This document shows, piece after piece, positions 23,990-35,900 of a DNA stretch of 64,000 nucleotides. The DNA lies in the NCBI GenBank assembly GCA_022559845.1, contig CM040117.1, forward strand, positions 143,348,732-143,412,731. The letters are read 5' to 3'. Within the stretch, counting starts at the first letter, position 1. Each line of letters begins with the position of its first letter. The position numbers and the translations under genes are program-made. The stretch is from Amorphophallus konjac. Taxonomy: Eukaryota; Streptophyta; Magnoliopsida; Alismatales; Araceae. A model generated the notes under the pieces. The model worked only from the letters and a program-made list of their open reading frames with translations. It searched no databases and was not told the origin of the DNA.

Positions 23990-25257
23990 TGTTGTGCCCT
24001 TGTGATTTTGATGATTGGTTTTTATGTGAGTCAAACACTGTGAGTCACCATGTGATGTTAAGTCATTTTATCAGATCATAAAGCATTCATAAATATGTTC
24101 AGTCATTCTGTAAGGTTTATGCATTTCTCTGCTTGTGGAAGTCATGCACATTGCATCACTGCATACACATTGCCTTGCTGCATTTCACACGCATTAAGTC
24201 TGTATAAGGTCTTGTTGCAGGCACGGCAAGTCTATACATCCGTTAGCCTTGCCTTATGCACACAGCAAGTCTGTACATCGTGGCATACAAAGTCTGCTCA
24301 TTGGTTTCTGTTATGGTTGTGCATCATTACATCAAGTCTGTACATCCTTGTTACATGCGTTAACTGTGAGCATGGCATAGTCAGTACATTGTTCATTGCA
24401 AGCCATTGTGCACGCATGACTATGACCTGTGTCTGCATATGAATTGATCTTGTTTGCATGGCATTTCATCGAACACATTATGCATACATAAAGTCGATGC
24501 AAGCATGCAACAGAGTTAGTACATTGATCAAATCTGCACAGCCAATGCATTTCATGTCTCTCATGCCTGCACATTCAAAGTCTGTACAACCTATGTTTGC
24601 AACACTAAGTCTGTACATCACTCAACATGCAGGCGCTCAAAGTCTGTACATCGCATAGCATGCAGGCACTCGAAGTCTGTACATCGCATAGCATGCAGGC
24701 GTTCAAGTCTGTACATTGACTTACCATCTCACCAAGCGTCTCATTCAACGTCTTTGTGAGTCTATACATTGCATTCACGCTAAGTCCATACATTATCCGT
24801 GCATTAAGTCAATACAGCATAGTCCATGCATTCACTCTAAGTCCATACATTGTCCGTGCATTAAGTCAATACAGCATAGTCCATGCATTCACGCTAAGTC
24901 CATACATTGTCCTGTAGCTTGCACAAAGTAAAGTATGTACATTGTCCAGCGTCTCACTCAGCGTCTAAGTGAGTGTGAACATTGCATCGCTAAGTCTATA
25001 CAATGCATCGTCTCATGCATCATCTTTCAAGTCTATGCATTATAAGACCAAGTCTGTACATTGCATCGTCTCGTGCATCGTCTCGTGCATCGTCTCTGTG
25101 TGCAAGTCTATACATTGTCTGGGTGAATAACACAAGTCTATACATCGCCACTTGGCTCGTGGCTTAGTCAGTGCATCCATGCATACATAAGTCTGTAAAG
25201 TGTCGTGTTCACATTCCTCAAAGTCTATACATTGCAGCCTGTGTGTTGGACGAACCA
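23990..25257 (+). repeat. Outer 5' LTR, first part (U3)
   Basis: Matches 42616-43910 of the 3' LTR. From about 24190 it is filled with AAGTCTGTACAT-type words. It breaks off at AACCA (25253-25257), which is repeated at 36163-36167 after the inner element; the 3' LTR shows the uninterrupted site (CACGAACCAAAGTC near 43910). Confidence 0.95.
24195..25240 (+). repeat. AAGTCTGTACATTG word array, outer 5' LTR
   Basis: Many near-copies of AAGTCTGTACATTG with variants at positions 6-8 (CTG, CTA, CCA, CAA) appear in one orientation at irregular 20-60-bp spacing. Spacers are often GCATGCAGGCGCTCG or CATTCACGCT. The array resumes at 36168-36710. By eye the full 3' LTR has about 45 such words (42820-44500). 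Confidence 0.92.
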
Positions 25258-25494
25258 TGTTGTGCCCCTGTGGTTTTGATGATGGTTTTAATGGTAATTT
25301 TGATGATTGGCCTTTGAAGTGGCTGTCAGATAACATGCTCTATTTAATTCTGTCTACACTCTATCTGCACAGTCTCCTCTGCAGTGCGTCAACTCATTGT
25401 GCTGATGCGTCGACCCTTCTGTCATATTTGTCTCTGTCCACACAGTAGTGCGTCAACGCCTTCAGCTGATGCGTCGACTCTTCAGTTTAGTTTC

Positions 25495-26475
25495 TTCAAG
25501 TCTATACATTATGCATGTTTGGGTTGAAGCCTATACAGAGTCTACATCTTTCATAGTCTGTACAGCCACTGGTCTAGAATCTGAGTCTGTACATCATCTT
25601 GTGCCTTCAATGCTCAAAGCCTCAAGTCTGTACAACGTTACGTTCTATTTGGAAAGTCTGTATAGCGTGAAGTCTACACATTGGCACTGTAGCTCGCTTG
25701 TGCAAGTCTGTACATTGAAGTCACTTCACAAACTCTATACTGATCTTCACCTGAAGTCCATACATTGGTCTTCTTCCAAAGTCTGTACAGCACTAGCTAC
25801 AGAGCATCATCTTTCAAGTCTATACATCAGCTTCATTGAGTAAGTCTGTATAGCATGCCTTGTTATTATCCCTTAAGTCTGTACATTGGATTCATATCCT
25901 TGAGTCTGTACAATTGGCATCGGGCGTCTTCATACTCTAAGTTTGTACACTGCCCGACCAGTTAAGTCTGCACATTGCCAAAGTCAGTACAGCTCAACTC
26001 TGTACACTGGCTTCACATTTTCAATGTCTATACAGTGGCTTCGCATAGGCAAGTCTGTACAGCGACTTCACTCAGTGAAGTCTATACATCCAAAGTGGAT
26101 CATCAAGTCAATACATTCGTTTCCTTGGCCAAAGTCTATACATTGTGGCCTTGAACTTTCAAGTCTGTACACTCTTTATTTCAAAGTCTGTACATTGTTA
26201 CCTTGAAGCCGTTCCAAGTCTATACAACGCCCAAGTCTGTACAGCCATCAGTGAACTCTCCAAGCCTATACATCGAGTTGAACGTAAAGTCTATACAACG
26301 CTTCACATCTTGCAAGTCTGTACATTGGCGTCATTACACCAAGTCTATACACTGCACTCATGCATTGTCCTTTACGGTAAAGTGTATACAATGTCCATGT
26401 GCTAATTGTTCAAATGTATGTACACTCGCTGCACTGTTCAAGTCCACACACTGGCAGCTCTGCTTAAGTATATAC
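25495..26475 (+). repeat. AAGTCTGTACA word array, inner 5' LTR
   Basis: Roughly 35 near-copies of AAGTCTGTACA/AAGTCTATACATTG occur in one orientation, with spacers different from those in the outer element. The 3' LTR copy is at 33285-34235. Overlapping short ORFs rich in KSIHC, SLYT or KVYT residues are frame translations of this word, not genes. Confidence 0.92.
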
Positions 26476-26540
26476 ATTCATCTGAACTAAATTCATTTTC
26501 CTCTATCTGTCTGCAGATGATTCAGGCTATCAAGACTTGG

Positions 26541-27285
26541 CACGTGATCCAAGAGGCTGAAATGCTAACACGTGGACACAACACTTCAAATAATCAAGAA
26601 AGAAACTCCTGGATTATTCTGGTGCGTCAACGCAGTGAGCAAGTAGCGTGGACGCAGCGGTTCAAGAATCTCTTATTGCAGCCTCTGGAGTACATTGGCA
26701 GCATCGACGCTGCAGCTCCATGCGTCAACGTAGCATGCTGATAGCGTTGACGCAGCAGTTACAAAGGGAGAGCCAATGGGTTACTGGATTACTCTGGTGC
26801 GTCAACGCATTCATCAAGTGGCGTCGACACAGCAGGTTGATGGATTGACCAAGTAACCACAGGGTGGACGCAGTTGCACAATGCGTCAACGCACTCCACA
26901 CTAAACGTGAGAGCGCTGAAGCCATCTAAGTTCAGATGCTGGATCACCGATGAGTCAACGCAGCAGTGGAGAAGCGTCGACGCAACTATCAATAGGGCTA
27001 GACTGGTTGCTCACTGGAATGCATCAATGCGTCAACGCCATGGGTTGGAAGCGTCAACGCAGTAGACTTGAGCCTTGCTGGTAGAGTGTCTTTGAAGGAT
27101 GCGTCAACCCCTTGAAGCAAGTGCGTTAACGCCACCTGACTCTAGTTGCTGAGCGTGCTAATAAAGGGCACGTGATCCGAGGTGCCTGGCTCGTGAACCA
27201 GGATGCTACCACGTGGTCCGAATTTCTAGGGTAGGAAACGTGGAAGCCACACTCGCCCAGTGTGCTGCTGCTGCTGCTATATATA
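26541..27285 (+). promoter_or_regulatory. Inner LTR promoter: duplicated G-box pairs and TATA
   Basis: CACGTG at 26541-26546 and 26569-26574, and again at 27169-27174 and 27210-27215; each pair has the form GCACGTGATCC...CACGTGG. Between the pairs lies the GCGTCAACGC array. TATATATA is at 27278-27285. The outer element has one pair (36814-36819, 36850-36855) and TATAAA at 36912-36917, so the inner subfamily gained a second pair along with the new array. Confidence 0.75.
26620..27135 (+). repeat. GCGTCAACGCA / GCGTCGACGCA word array
   Basis: Twelve or more near-copies of TGCGTCAACGCA, GCGTCGACGCA or GTGGACGCAG are spread over about 500 bp, some inverted. The word is a near-palindrome with CpG at both ends, unlike the CpG-free AAGTCTGTACA word. 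The 3' LTR copy lies at about 34375-34885. The outer element lacks this module. Confidence 0.85.
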
Positions 27286-27703
27286 CGAGTCTTCATCCTC
27301 TATAGAAGACTGATCGAAGAAAAAGCCTGGAGAGCAGAAAGCCCTTCGATCCAGAAAAAGAAAAGAGGAAGAAAAAGAGAAGAAGAATAAATAGAAGAAG
27401 AGGGAGCCAGCAGAAGAAAAAGGGTTGCAGAGAAGAAGGAGAGAATAGCGTGAGAGGAAAGGAGAGCAGAGGAGAAAGAAAGAGAGATAGAGAGAGTGAG
27501 AGTTCGTGGAGAAGAAGGAAGAAGCTATTGAAGATCTGTCCTCTGGCGTCTGGATTAAATCCATGCCAGATCTGCTCCTTTGAGAGCTACATTCTTGTTC
27601 TTCATTTACAGCCTTCCGATTGCTGTGTATTTTCCGTTTCTTATTTTTTCTTTTTCATTTGGTTATTCTTGTTCTTCCGATTGCCCTGCTGGGAATCGGG
27701 TTC

Positions 27704-28060
27704 CTCCTGGTGAGTCAGGAGAAGGGAGATCTGATCTCCGGGTGCAAGTAGTTGGGAGCTACTTATGGGTTCCCTCCGGTTTAGAGGAAGGGAGGATTGG
27801 TCATCCGGTTCTGGGCTTGCGGGTTGCAAGTCCAGGGGTCCCTCCGGGTCTGGAGGAAGAGAGGTCTGCGAGCTCTAGTTTCCAAGTGGCTGGGAGTCAC
27901 TTTGGTGTCCCTCCAGTTAGGAGGAAGAGGGGAGGCTGTTCCCCTGGTCAAGTTGTGTGGCAGCAACTGTTCGCAGACTGAGTCTGCTTGGTTCTAGCAT
28001 TGGCTAGTGAAGCCTCACTCCGGTTGGGAGTGAGGGGTGGATGTAGGTCTGGAGGACCGA
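27704..28060 (+). ncRNA. Candidate hairpin row in leader RNA, inner 5' LTR
   Basis: Consecutive stems by eye: CTCCTG/CAGGAG (27704-27721), GGAGAT-ctg-ATCTCC (27725-27739), AAGTAGTT-ggg-AGCTACTT (27746-27764), CTTGC/GCAAG (27816-27830), CCTCC/GGAGG (27841-27856), AAGTGGCT-ggg-AGTCACTT (27884-27902), GGGG/CCCC (27929-27944), GCAGAC-tga-GTCTGC (27973-27987), CTAGC/GCTAG (27994-28007) and CCTCACTCC/GGAGTGAGG (28013-28035). GGTC/GACC follows. The row sits between TATA and primer site. Compensatory changes against the outer element support pairing. The 3' LTR copy is at 35459-35815. Confidence 0.65.
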
Positions 28061-28408
28061 ACCACCTAAAAATCCCTTGTTCTATGGTTTGCTTGTGGTG
28101 TGCTCTTCCATATCTTCTATCTGTTTCACAGGTTGTTTGAATTGTCTTGTTTCGAGTTACAGTGGCCTTGAGCTTTACATCTTGGTAAGTGAGTCTAGCT
28201 TGCATTGTATTGTCATTTGCATTAGACTTCTTCAGGTTCCACTAGTATAGTCAGCAGCTCATCTGGTCGATCAAATGTATATTTGAACTCGATAGCCTTT
28301 ATTCTGCAACTGTATCTAGTAGCAGGCAAATTATTTTTAATTTGGGGTATATTTTTTAGAGGGATACATTCACCCCCCCTCTGTATCCGGGCCTAGCACC
28401 CTAACAGT

Positions 28409-28420
28409 TGGTATCAGAGC
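28409..28420 (+). other. Primer-binding site (tRNA-Met), inner element
   Basis: TGGTATCAGAGC begins two bases after the 5' LTR end (28406). It is complementary to the plant initiator tRNA-Met 3' end, the usual primer for SIRE-like elements, and marks the start of the internal region. Confidence 0.95.
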
Positions 28421-28530
28421 GGTGTCTGCTTAGAAGGTCCTGCGACCTGCAGATCCGATCTTGCAGTCTTCGGTGCTAATTTGTTTTTAGTGCATCAATA
28501 TTCCTGTTGCATTAATCTGAATTATTTTCA

Positions 28531-30747
28531 ATGGCTCTTCCACCCATCTTTAGTGGCTCTGATTTCAGTCAGTGGTACACTACTTTACATGCTTATGTTA
28601 ATTCTGCTAATCCTGATCTGTGGAAATTAATTTCACAAGGTCCTCACACCTTACCAACGAATGTGTCCAAATGGACCGACAGACACAGATCAAAGGATGG
28701 AGAAAATCAGAAAGCCTTTAACCTGATGAAAGCAGCTACTGACAGAGCTTTATGGTCTTGTCTTCATAATTGCAGCTCAGTAAAGGACATCATGGATAGG
28801 CTGAAACAATTTCACAGGGTAAACGAGGACAGCTGCATGATGGCTGACAGAAGCAATCAAAGCAGCAGCCAAAATGAAGATGATGATGATGAGGTAAATC
28901 TCTTCGAGAATTTTTCTCTTGATGATTGGGAGAATGCATATGCTGAATTGTTAGAGTCACATGAGAGCTTAAGAAAACAGTATAAAAAGTTGAAGAAGGG
29001 TACTGGGATAGATAGTTCTAGCTCTTCATGTGAAAACTGTTCAAGTACAAAGCAACTTCATGATGCATGTTTGTCTGATAATCATATGTATAAAAATCAG
29101 AATGCAAAACTGAAGAAGGAACTTGAATGTGTTTACTCTGAACTAAACAAGCTAAAATCTGAAGATGACTCTCTCAGAAAACTCTCCAAAGAAGATGATG
29201 AAAAATCAGAGAAACTTAAACAGGAGAATAAATTACTGATTGAAAAACTTAATGCCATAAACTCTGTAAACATAGAATTACAGAAAGATCTTGAAAAACG
29301 GTAAAAAGATATGAAGGAAATTGAAAATGGAAGAAAGTATGAAATCAATTCAGAAGATCAGTTTCTAATAAATAAATTGGTTCAGAATGACAAACTTAAG
29401 GAAGAAAATGAGAAATTGAAAATGCTGAATTCCACTATGTCTGAGAGACTTCTAGCTTTAGAAAGAGGTAAAAGTGTTTGCGTTGAAGGTTCTGATAAAC
29501 TGAGCAATCTAGAAAATGAAATTGAGAAATATAAAACTGCTAACAAAGTTTTGAATGATGCTATGAATTGCAGTGAGCAAGAGATTGTCAGTTATGTGTT
29601 ACAAATCACCTCTTTAGAAAATGAAATCCAAGACTTAAAGAACTCTCTGTCAAAGTTTGTTAGTGGGCAAGATAATCTGAACAAACTGCTGGGAGTAAAA
29701 GTAAATTTTCAGAAGGAGGGGTTATGTTATAATCCTGTAAATAAAAAGAATTTTGAAAATAAAATTCATACATCTTTTGTTGCTAGCTCTACTTCTCACA
29801 CTTCTCAGAAGTCACCTGTTTCTCAGTCCACTGTTCAGAGAACCCAAAAACAAACTATTTTCGTTAAATCTTCTAAACAGGAAAAGTCTTCTACTTCATC
29901 TCCACCTCAGTATAAAGATAAGAAAACAGAGAAACAGGATAAAAATCAGAAAATGATTGGAGAACAGAAAATGAATAAAAATGGTTCATCTGCGCATGTT
30001 GATCACAGTCCTCACACACACTCACATGCATCTAGAAGGAAAATGTCATGCCACTACTGTCATAGATTTGGACATTTAATGCATGAGTGTAAATTGATGG
30101 AGGAGGATGACATGAGGGCCGGGATAATGAATGCTAAGAAACTTCATGATAAAAAGTCTTCATTCCAGGAAAAGAAAATTGAATGTCTGCACTGTGATAA
30201 ATTAGGACACTCAATTGCTCATTGCTAGTTTGCTAGTGGTAAGAAAACCTTTTGTTCATATCATGCTAAACTCCCTGCAAACCAACATGTTTTTAATAAA
30301 AACAAATCTGTTTCAATGAACCAGCATATCATTTGTTTTAACTACAACAAAATTGGTCACAAGACCTCTGAATGCTGGTCAGGCTCCTTTAAAAGAAATT
30401 CTCTCAAATGCTATCACTGTGAGAAGCCAGGCGATAGAGCTGCTGAATGTTGGCTGGCCGGTCTTAGTAAACAGAATTTTAATTCTGTCAACAACAAAAA
30501 GGTTCATGAATATGCACATGGATTTCATGCTAACAATTGGTATCATATCTATAAGAATGTGCATAAATCTAATTTGAAATCTGTTAATTCATGCCTTTAC
30601 TGTGGACAAATTGGTCGTTCAATGTATAATTGCTATTTGATGAAATCTGATGACCTTCATGCACGAAAATTGCTAAGAAAACCTGCTAGAAGTGATACTC
30701 TCATGTGAGGACCCAAGACTTCTTGGGTACATGTTTGTGCAAAATAA
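28531..30747 (+). pseudogene. Gag-like protein of inner SIRE-like element
   Basis: A single frame. The N-terminal Ty1/copia gag domain (FSGSDFSQWYTTLHAYVNS, LWKLISQGP, FNLMKAATDRALW) is followed by an acidic hinge (QNEDDDDEVNLFENFSLDDW), about 270 residues of coiled coil rich in K/E/L, then zinc-knuckle segments: CHYCHRFGHLMHEC, CLHCDKLGHSIAHC, CFNYNKIGHKTSEC (second Cys lost), CYHCEKPGDRAAEC (His lost) and CLYCGQIGRSMYNC (His lost). It ends GPKTSWVHVCAK. Stops: 29302, 30226 (TGG to TAG) and 30706 (TCA to TGA). It would package RNA. No pol follows. Confidence 0.88.
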
Positions 30748-32943
30748 CATTGCTATGCAGGTGTGCCTTGGGACTGGAATAAAAGGGGTAATGATCCAAG
30801 GCACTCAAGAATGAAAAACCTCTTCTGAACTGTTCAGGTAAACTCTCTGCATTTCTCATTTTGAAACTCATTACATATCTGATTTGATGTATTCTTGCAT
30901 ATCTGCCATTTGTAGGTGTTTGGTAATTGTTTAAATGCATAAACTCTGAAAACAAATTACATTCTGAAAAATCTGAAATGTATATGAATGCTGTTTGAAA
31001 TCTGTCCATTACTTTCTGAAAAATATGATTAGCTGAAATTTGATCCATGCATGCTGCTCATGTTGAAAAATCTGATAGGACAGTCTGATTGTGCACAAGT
31101 CACAATATCAATTGATTTCATATGCTCAGTTTTCAGTGCAAACATTGTATATTTTCAGGGGGAGTTAATTGCATATCTTTGCATAGCATTCAGTGTTGAG
31201 TCTTTGCATGCATGTAGTTAATTGCATTGCATTTCATGAAAAATGCCAAAAAGATTGTCTGAATGCATAGTGTTAGGGGGAGTCAATGCATTGCATATAG
31301 GTTGTCAAATGCATACTCTTGTGAGAATTCATTGCGTACCCTTCATCATTGATCTTAGTTGACAAACCTTGATGATATCAGAAATCATTGAGCCTCGAAA
31401 TCTCTCCTATCAATTGGTATTATTTGGCTTCAAAATTCCATCAGTCTGTCATGAAGATTTCAATGGGACTATCTCGATCATAACTCTGAAAATTCTTGAA
31501 CTAGAAATCTTCTATTATACATTTTTATGAATGGCTGAAATAACTCATGTGGTTTAAGTTTAATGTACTCAATGCGTTTGGCTTTAAAATCTCTTAAAAA
31601 TATCTGAAGCATGTTTAATAAACCTTAACCAACTGTTTCATGCTGTGTCTTGTAAAATCTTCTGAAATCTGCATTATTGAATACATGACTTTATTTGGTT
31701 AACTACATGAGATTAATATTGACCTGAAGCGAATGAATTTTTCTGATATGTCTAAAGGGTATTTTGTGTCAGAGCAATGATCTTGGTCACTGAGAAACAC
31801 ATGTCCAAAGGACTGTGTCATGAGGTACCATAGTTAACTGTGATTAAGATTAACTGAAATTCAGGCAGAGCAATGGCATGCACACTGAGAAATACAACTC
31901 ACTCATCAGGAAATGATTTGCAATGTGTCATGATGTGTACATGCTATCTCTGTTCATATGAAGCATGACAGTTAGTCACACTAAGTGCTTAGGGATATTG
32001 GCCTCTAATCAAGGTATATCCTCTAGTTACAAGGTGTGCATTGAACTAGAGTGCTCATAAAAGTTGTAGCATGAAAAATTGTTGAACGAATTAAAATATC
32101 TGAATATTGATGCTAAAATCAAATTGCTACAACCCTAGACAAAATCATATCACTTCATAATTGCTTGTTTTCAATAGTGATGCATGTAAATCCAAAAGAA
32201 GTCAATAAATTTGATTGTGTAAGAGAAACGGAGTTTTATCAAGATAAATATGAGGGCTTGGTTCATTTTTATTAAACCATGGTTTTAAATATCAATACAG
32301 AATTTTATTGATAAACTCTACATACATCATGTTTAAATCATGCTGTTCAATAAAGCTCATTCATAAGCCCTTATAATGGAAGACTTTGAAAACTTATGTT
32401 TTAGATTTATGAGATTGATATCTCTTTAAAAATCTGGCTGAACTTCTTGGGTTTGGAGCATCCTTGAAAAATCTGTTAATTGAAACTCTTCTGCTCATGT
32501 CCTTGGTTCAACGACCTGAACTTCTCCTTGTTTGCCCCTGTGGTCTCCTTCTCATTCATCTCATAAGATTCCACTTATTGAGGGGGAGCTTCCATATCAT
32601 ATGCATCATGCTGCATAGAAACTCTTAAAAAGGGGATAATTGTGCTCATGCATTCATATTTCTAGGGGGAGATCTTGCATTCTGGTATCTGTTTATGTTG
32701 ATTGTTTGCCAAAGGGAAAATTTCATTCAATCTTTGCATGCAAGCTCCTTTTGATCATCTCTAACTCATGCTTTTGCTGAAACTCTTAAAGGGAGAGAAT
32801 CATGTTCTTACAAGGGGGAGAAACTGACTGATTTCTTATACATGCTTTAATTTCTCAAACTATTTTCTTTTTGATGAAGTCAAAGGGGGAGAATAGTTTG
32901 AGTCATCAGATTGACTCACTGTGTAGTGTTGCCATCATCAAAA
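30748..32943 (+). other. Noncoding 3' internal region, inner element
   Basis: About 2.2 kb with no ORF above 100 codons and no pol motif. It begins just after gag with GTGTGCCTTGG and AGGCACTCAAGAATG, a pair of near-complementary words also found in the outer element. AGGGGGAG tracts occur at 31157, 31275, 32581, 32664, 32813 and 32884. Long stretches align with 40458-42605 of the outer element, so the region is inherited, not random flank. Confidence 0.75.
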
Positions 32944-32953
32944 AGGGGGAGAT
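32944..32953 (+). other. Polypurine tract, inner element
   Basis: AAAAAGGGGGAGA directly precedes the 3' LTR (TGTTGTG at 32954). It is the expected plus-strand primer. The outer element has the same tract at 42606-42613. Confidence 0.9.
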
Positions 32954-35900
32954 TGTTGTGCCCCTGTGGTTTTGATGATGGTTTTAATGGTGGTTTTGAT
33001 GAATGGCCTTTGAAGTGAGTTATTCCCTGTGAGTCATCTTGCTGTGTCTTTTATATGCTCGATTAATTCATGCTTTATCATGTAAGTGAATGGAGTTCAT
33101 ATGGCTATCAGATAACATGCTCTATTTAATTCTATCTACACTCTGTCTGCACAGTCTCCTCTGTAGTGCGTGAACTCATTGTGCTGATGCGTCGACCCTT
33201 CTGTCATATTTGTCTCTGTCCACACAGTAGTGCGTCAACGCCTTGAGCTGATGCGTCGACTCTTCAGTTCAGTTTCTTCAAGTCTATACATTATGCATGT
33301 TTAAGTTGAAGCCTATACAGAGTCTGCATCTTTCATAGTCTGTACAGCCACTGGTCTAGAATCTGAGTCTGTACATCGTCTTGTGCCTTCAACACTCAAA
33401 GCCTCAAGTCTGTACAGCGTGAAGTCTACACATTGGCACTGTAGCTCGCTTGTGCAAGTCTGTACATTGGAGTCACTTCACCAACTCTATACTGATCTTC
33501 ACCTGAAGTCCATACATTGGTCTTCTTCCAAAGTCTGTACAGCGCTAGCTATAGAGCATCGTCTTTCAAGTCTATACATCAGCTTCATTGAGTAAGTCTG
33601 TATAGCATGCCTTGTTAACATCCCTTAAGTCTGTACATTGGATTCATATCCTTGAGTCTATACAATTGGCATCGGGCGTCTTCATACTCTAAGTCTGTAC
33701 ATTGCCCGACCAGTTAAGTTTGCACATTGCCAAAGTCAGTACAGCTCAACTCTGTACACTGGCTTCACGTTTTCAATGTCTATACAGTGGCTTCGCATAG
33801 GCAAGTCTGTACATCGACTTCACTCAGTCAAGTCTATACATCCAAAGTGGATCATCAAGTCCATACATTCGTTTCCTTGGCCAAAGTCTATACATTGTGG
33901 CCTTGAACTTTCAAGTCTGTACACTCTTTATTTCAAAGTCTGTACATTGTTACCTTGAAGCCGTTCCAAGTCTATACAACGCTCAAGTCTGTACAGCCAT
34001 CAATGAACTCTCCAAGCCTATACATCCAGTTGAACGCAAAGTCTACACAACGCTTCACATCTTGCAAGTCTGTACATTGGCGTCATTACACCAAGTCTAT
34101 ACACTGCACTCATGCATTGTCCTTTACGGTAAAGTGTATACAATGTCCATGTGCTAATTGTTCAAATGTATGTACACTCGCTGCACTGTTCAAGTCCACA
34201 CACTGGCAGCTCTGCTTAAGTATATACATTCTTCTGAACTAAATTCATTTTCCTCTATCTGTCTGCAGATGATTCAGGCCATCAAGACATGGCACGTGAT
34301 CCAAGAGGCTGAAATGATGACACGTGGACACAGCACTTCAAACAATCAAGAAAGAAGCTCCTGGATTATTCTGGTGCGTCAACGCAGTGAGCAAGTAGCA
34401 TGGACGCAGCGGTTCAAGAATCCCTTATTACAGCCTCTGGAGTACATTGGTAGCATCGACGCTGCAGCTCCATGCGTCAACGCAGCATGCTGAGAGCGTC
34501 AACGCAGCAGTTACAAAGGGAGAGCCAATGGGTTACTGGATTACTCTGGTGCGTCAACGCATTCATCAAGTGGCGTCGACGCAGCAGGTTGATGGATCGA
34601 CCAAGTAACCACAGGGTGGACGCAGTTGCACAATGTGTCAACGCACTCTACACTAAACGTGAGAGCGCTGAAGCCATCTAAGTTCAGATGCTGGATCACC
34701 GATGAGTCAACGCAGTAGTGGAGAAGCGTCGACGCAACTATCAATAAGGATAGGCTGGTTGCTCACTGGAACGCATCAATACGTCAACGCCATGGGTTGG
34801 AAGCCTCAACGCAGTAGACTTGAGCCTTGCTGGTAGAGTGTCTTTGAAGGATGCGTCAACCCCTTGAAGCAAGTGCGTTAACGCCACCTGACTCTAGTTG
34901 CTGATCATGCTAATAAAGGGCACGTGATCCGAGGTGCCTGGCTCGTGAACCAGGATGCTGCCACGTGGTCCGAATTTCTAGGGCAGGAAACGTGGAAGCC
35001 ACACTCGCCCAGTGTGCTGCTGCTGCTGTTGCTATATATACGAGTCTTCATCCTCTGTAGAAGACTGATCGAAGAAAAAGCCTGGAGAGCAGAAAGCCCT
35101 TCGATCCAGAAAAAGAAAAGAAGAAGAAAAAGAGAAGAAGAAGAGATAGAAGAAGAGGGAGCCAGCAGAAGAAAAAGGGTTGCAGAGAAGAAGGAGAGAA
35201 TAGCGTGAGAGGAAAGGAGAGCAGAGGAGAAAGAAAGAGAGATAGAGAGAGAGAGAGTTCGTGGAGAAGAAGGAAGAAGCTATTGAAGATCTGTCCACTG
35301 GCGTCTGGATTAAATCCAAGCCAGATCTGCTCCTTTGAGAGCTACATTCTTGTTCTTCATTTACAGCCTTCCGATTGCTGTGTATTTTCCGTTTCTTATT
35401 TTTTCTTTTTCATTTGGTTATTCTTGTTCTTCCGATTGCCCTGCTGGGAATCGGGTTCCTCCTGGTGAGTCAGGAGAAGAGAGATCTGATCTCCGGGTGC
35501 AAGTAGTTGGGAGCTACTTGTGGGTTCCCTCCGGTTTGGAGGAAGGGAGGATTGGTCCTCCGGTTCTGGGCTTGCGGGTTGCAAGTCCAGGGGTCCCTCC
35601 TTGTCTGGAGGAAGAGAGGCCTGCGACCTCTAGTTTCCAAGTGGCTGGGAGTCACTTTGGTGTCCCTCCGGTTGGGAGGAAGAGGGGAGGCTGTTCCCCT
35701 GGTCAAGCTGTGTGGCAGCAACTGTTCGCAGACTGAGTCTGCTTGGTTCTAGCATTGGCTAGGGAAGCCTCACTCCGGTTGGGAGTGAGGGGTGGATGTA
35801 GGTCTGGAGGACTGAACCACCTAAAAATCCCTTGTTCTGTGGTTTGCTTGTGGTGTGCTCTTCCATATCTTCTATCTGTTTCACAGGTTGTTTGAATTGT

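Larger units (their letters stand above)
25258..28406 (+). repeat. Inner 5' LTR
   Basis: Order: LTR start; two GCGTCAACGC/GCGTCGAC words (25386-25480); AAGTCTGTACA array (25495-26475); G-boxes at 26541 and 26569; GCGTCAACGC array (26620-27135); a second pair of G-boxes at 27169 and 27210; TATATATA at 27278-27285; purine-rich leader; hairpin row (27704-28060); conserved GGGTGGATGTAGG...CCGAACCACC block; terminal CACCCTAACA. Confidence 0.95.

Noticed and set aside
24195..26475. CRISPR-like array of regular repeats and spacers
   Set aside because: The word is only 11-14 bp and variable, spacing is irregular, it lies inside LTRs, and the genome is a plant's.
27450..27981. Conserved ORF in both inner LTRs (also 35335-35736)
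   Set aside because: It is present in both because LTRs are copies. It runs across the hairpin row, which explains its conservation better than coding; the outer LTR lacks the frame.
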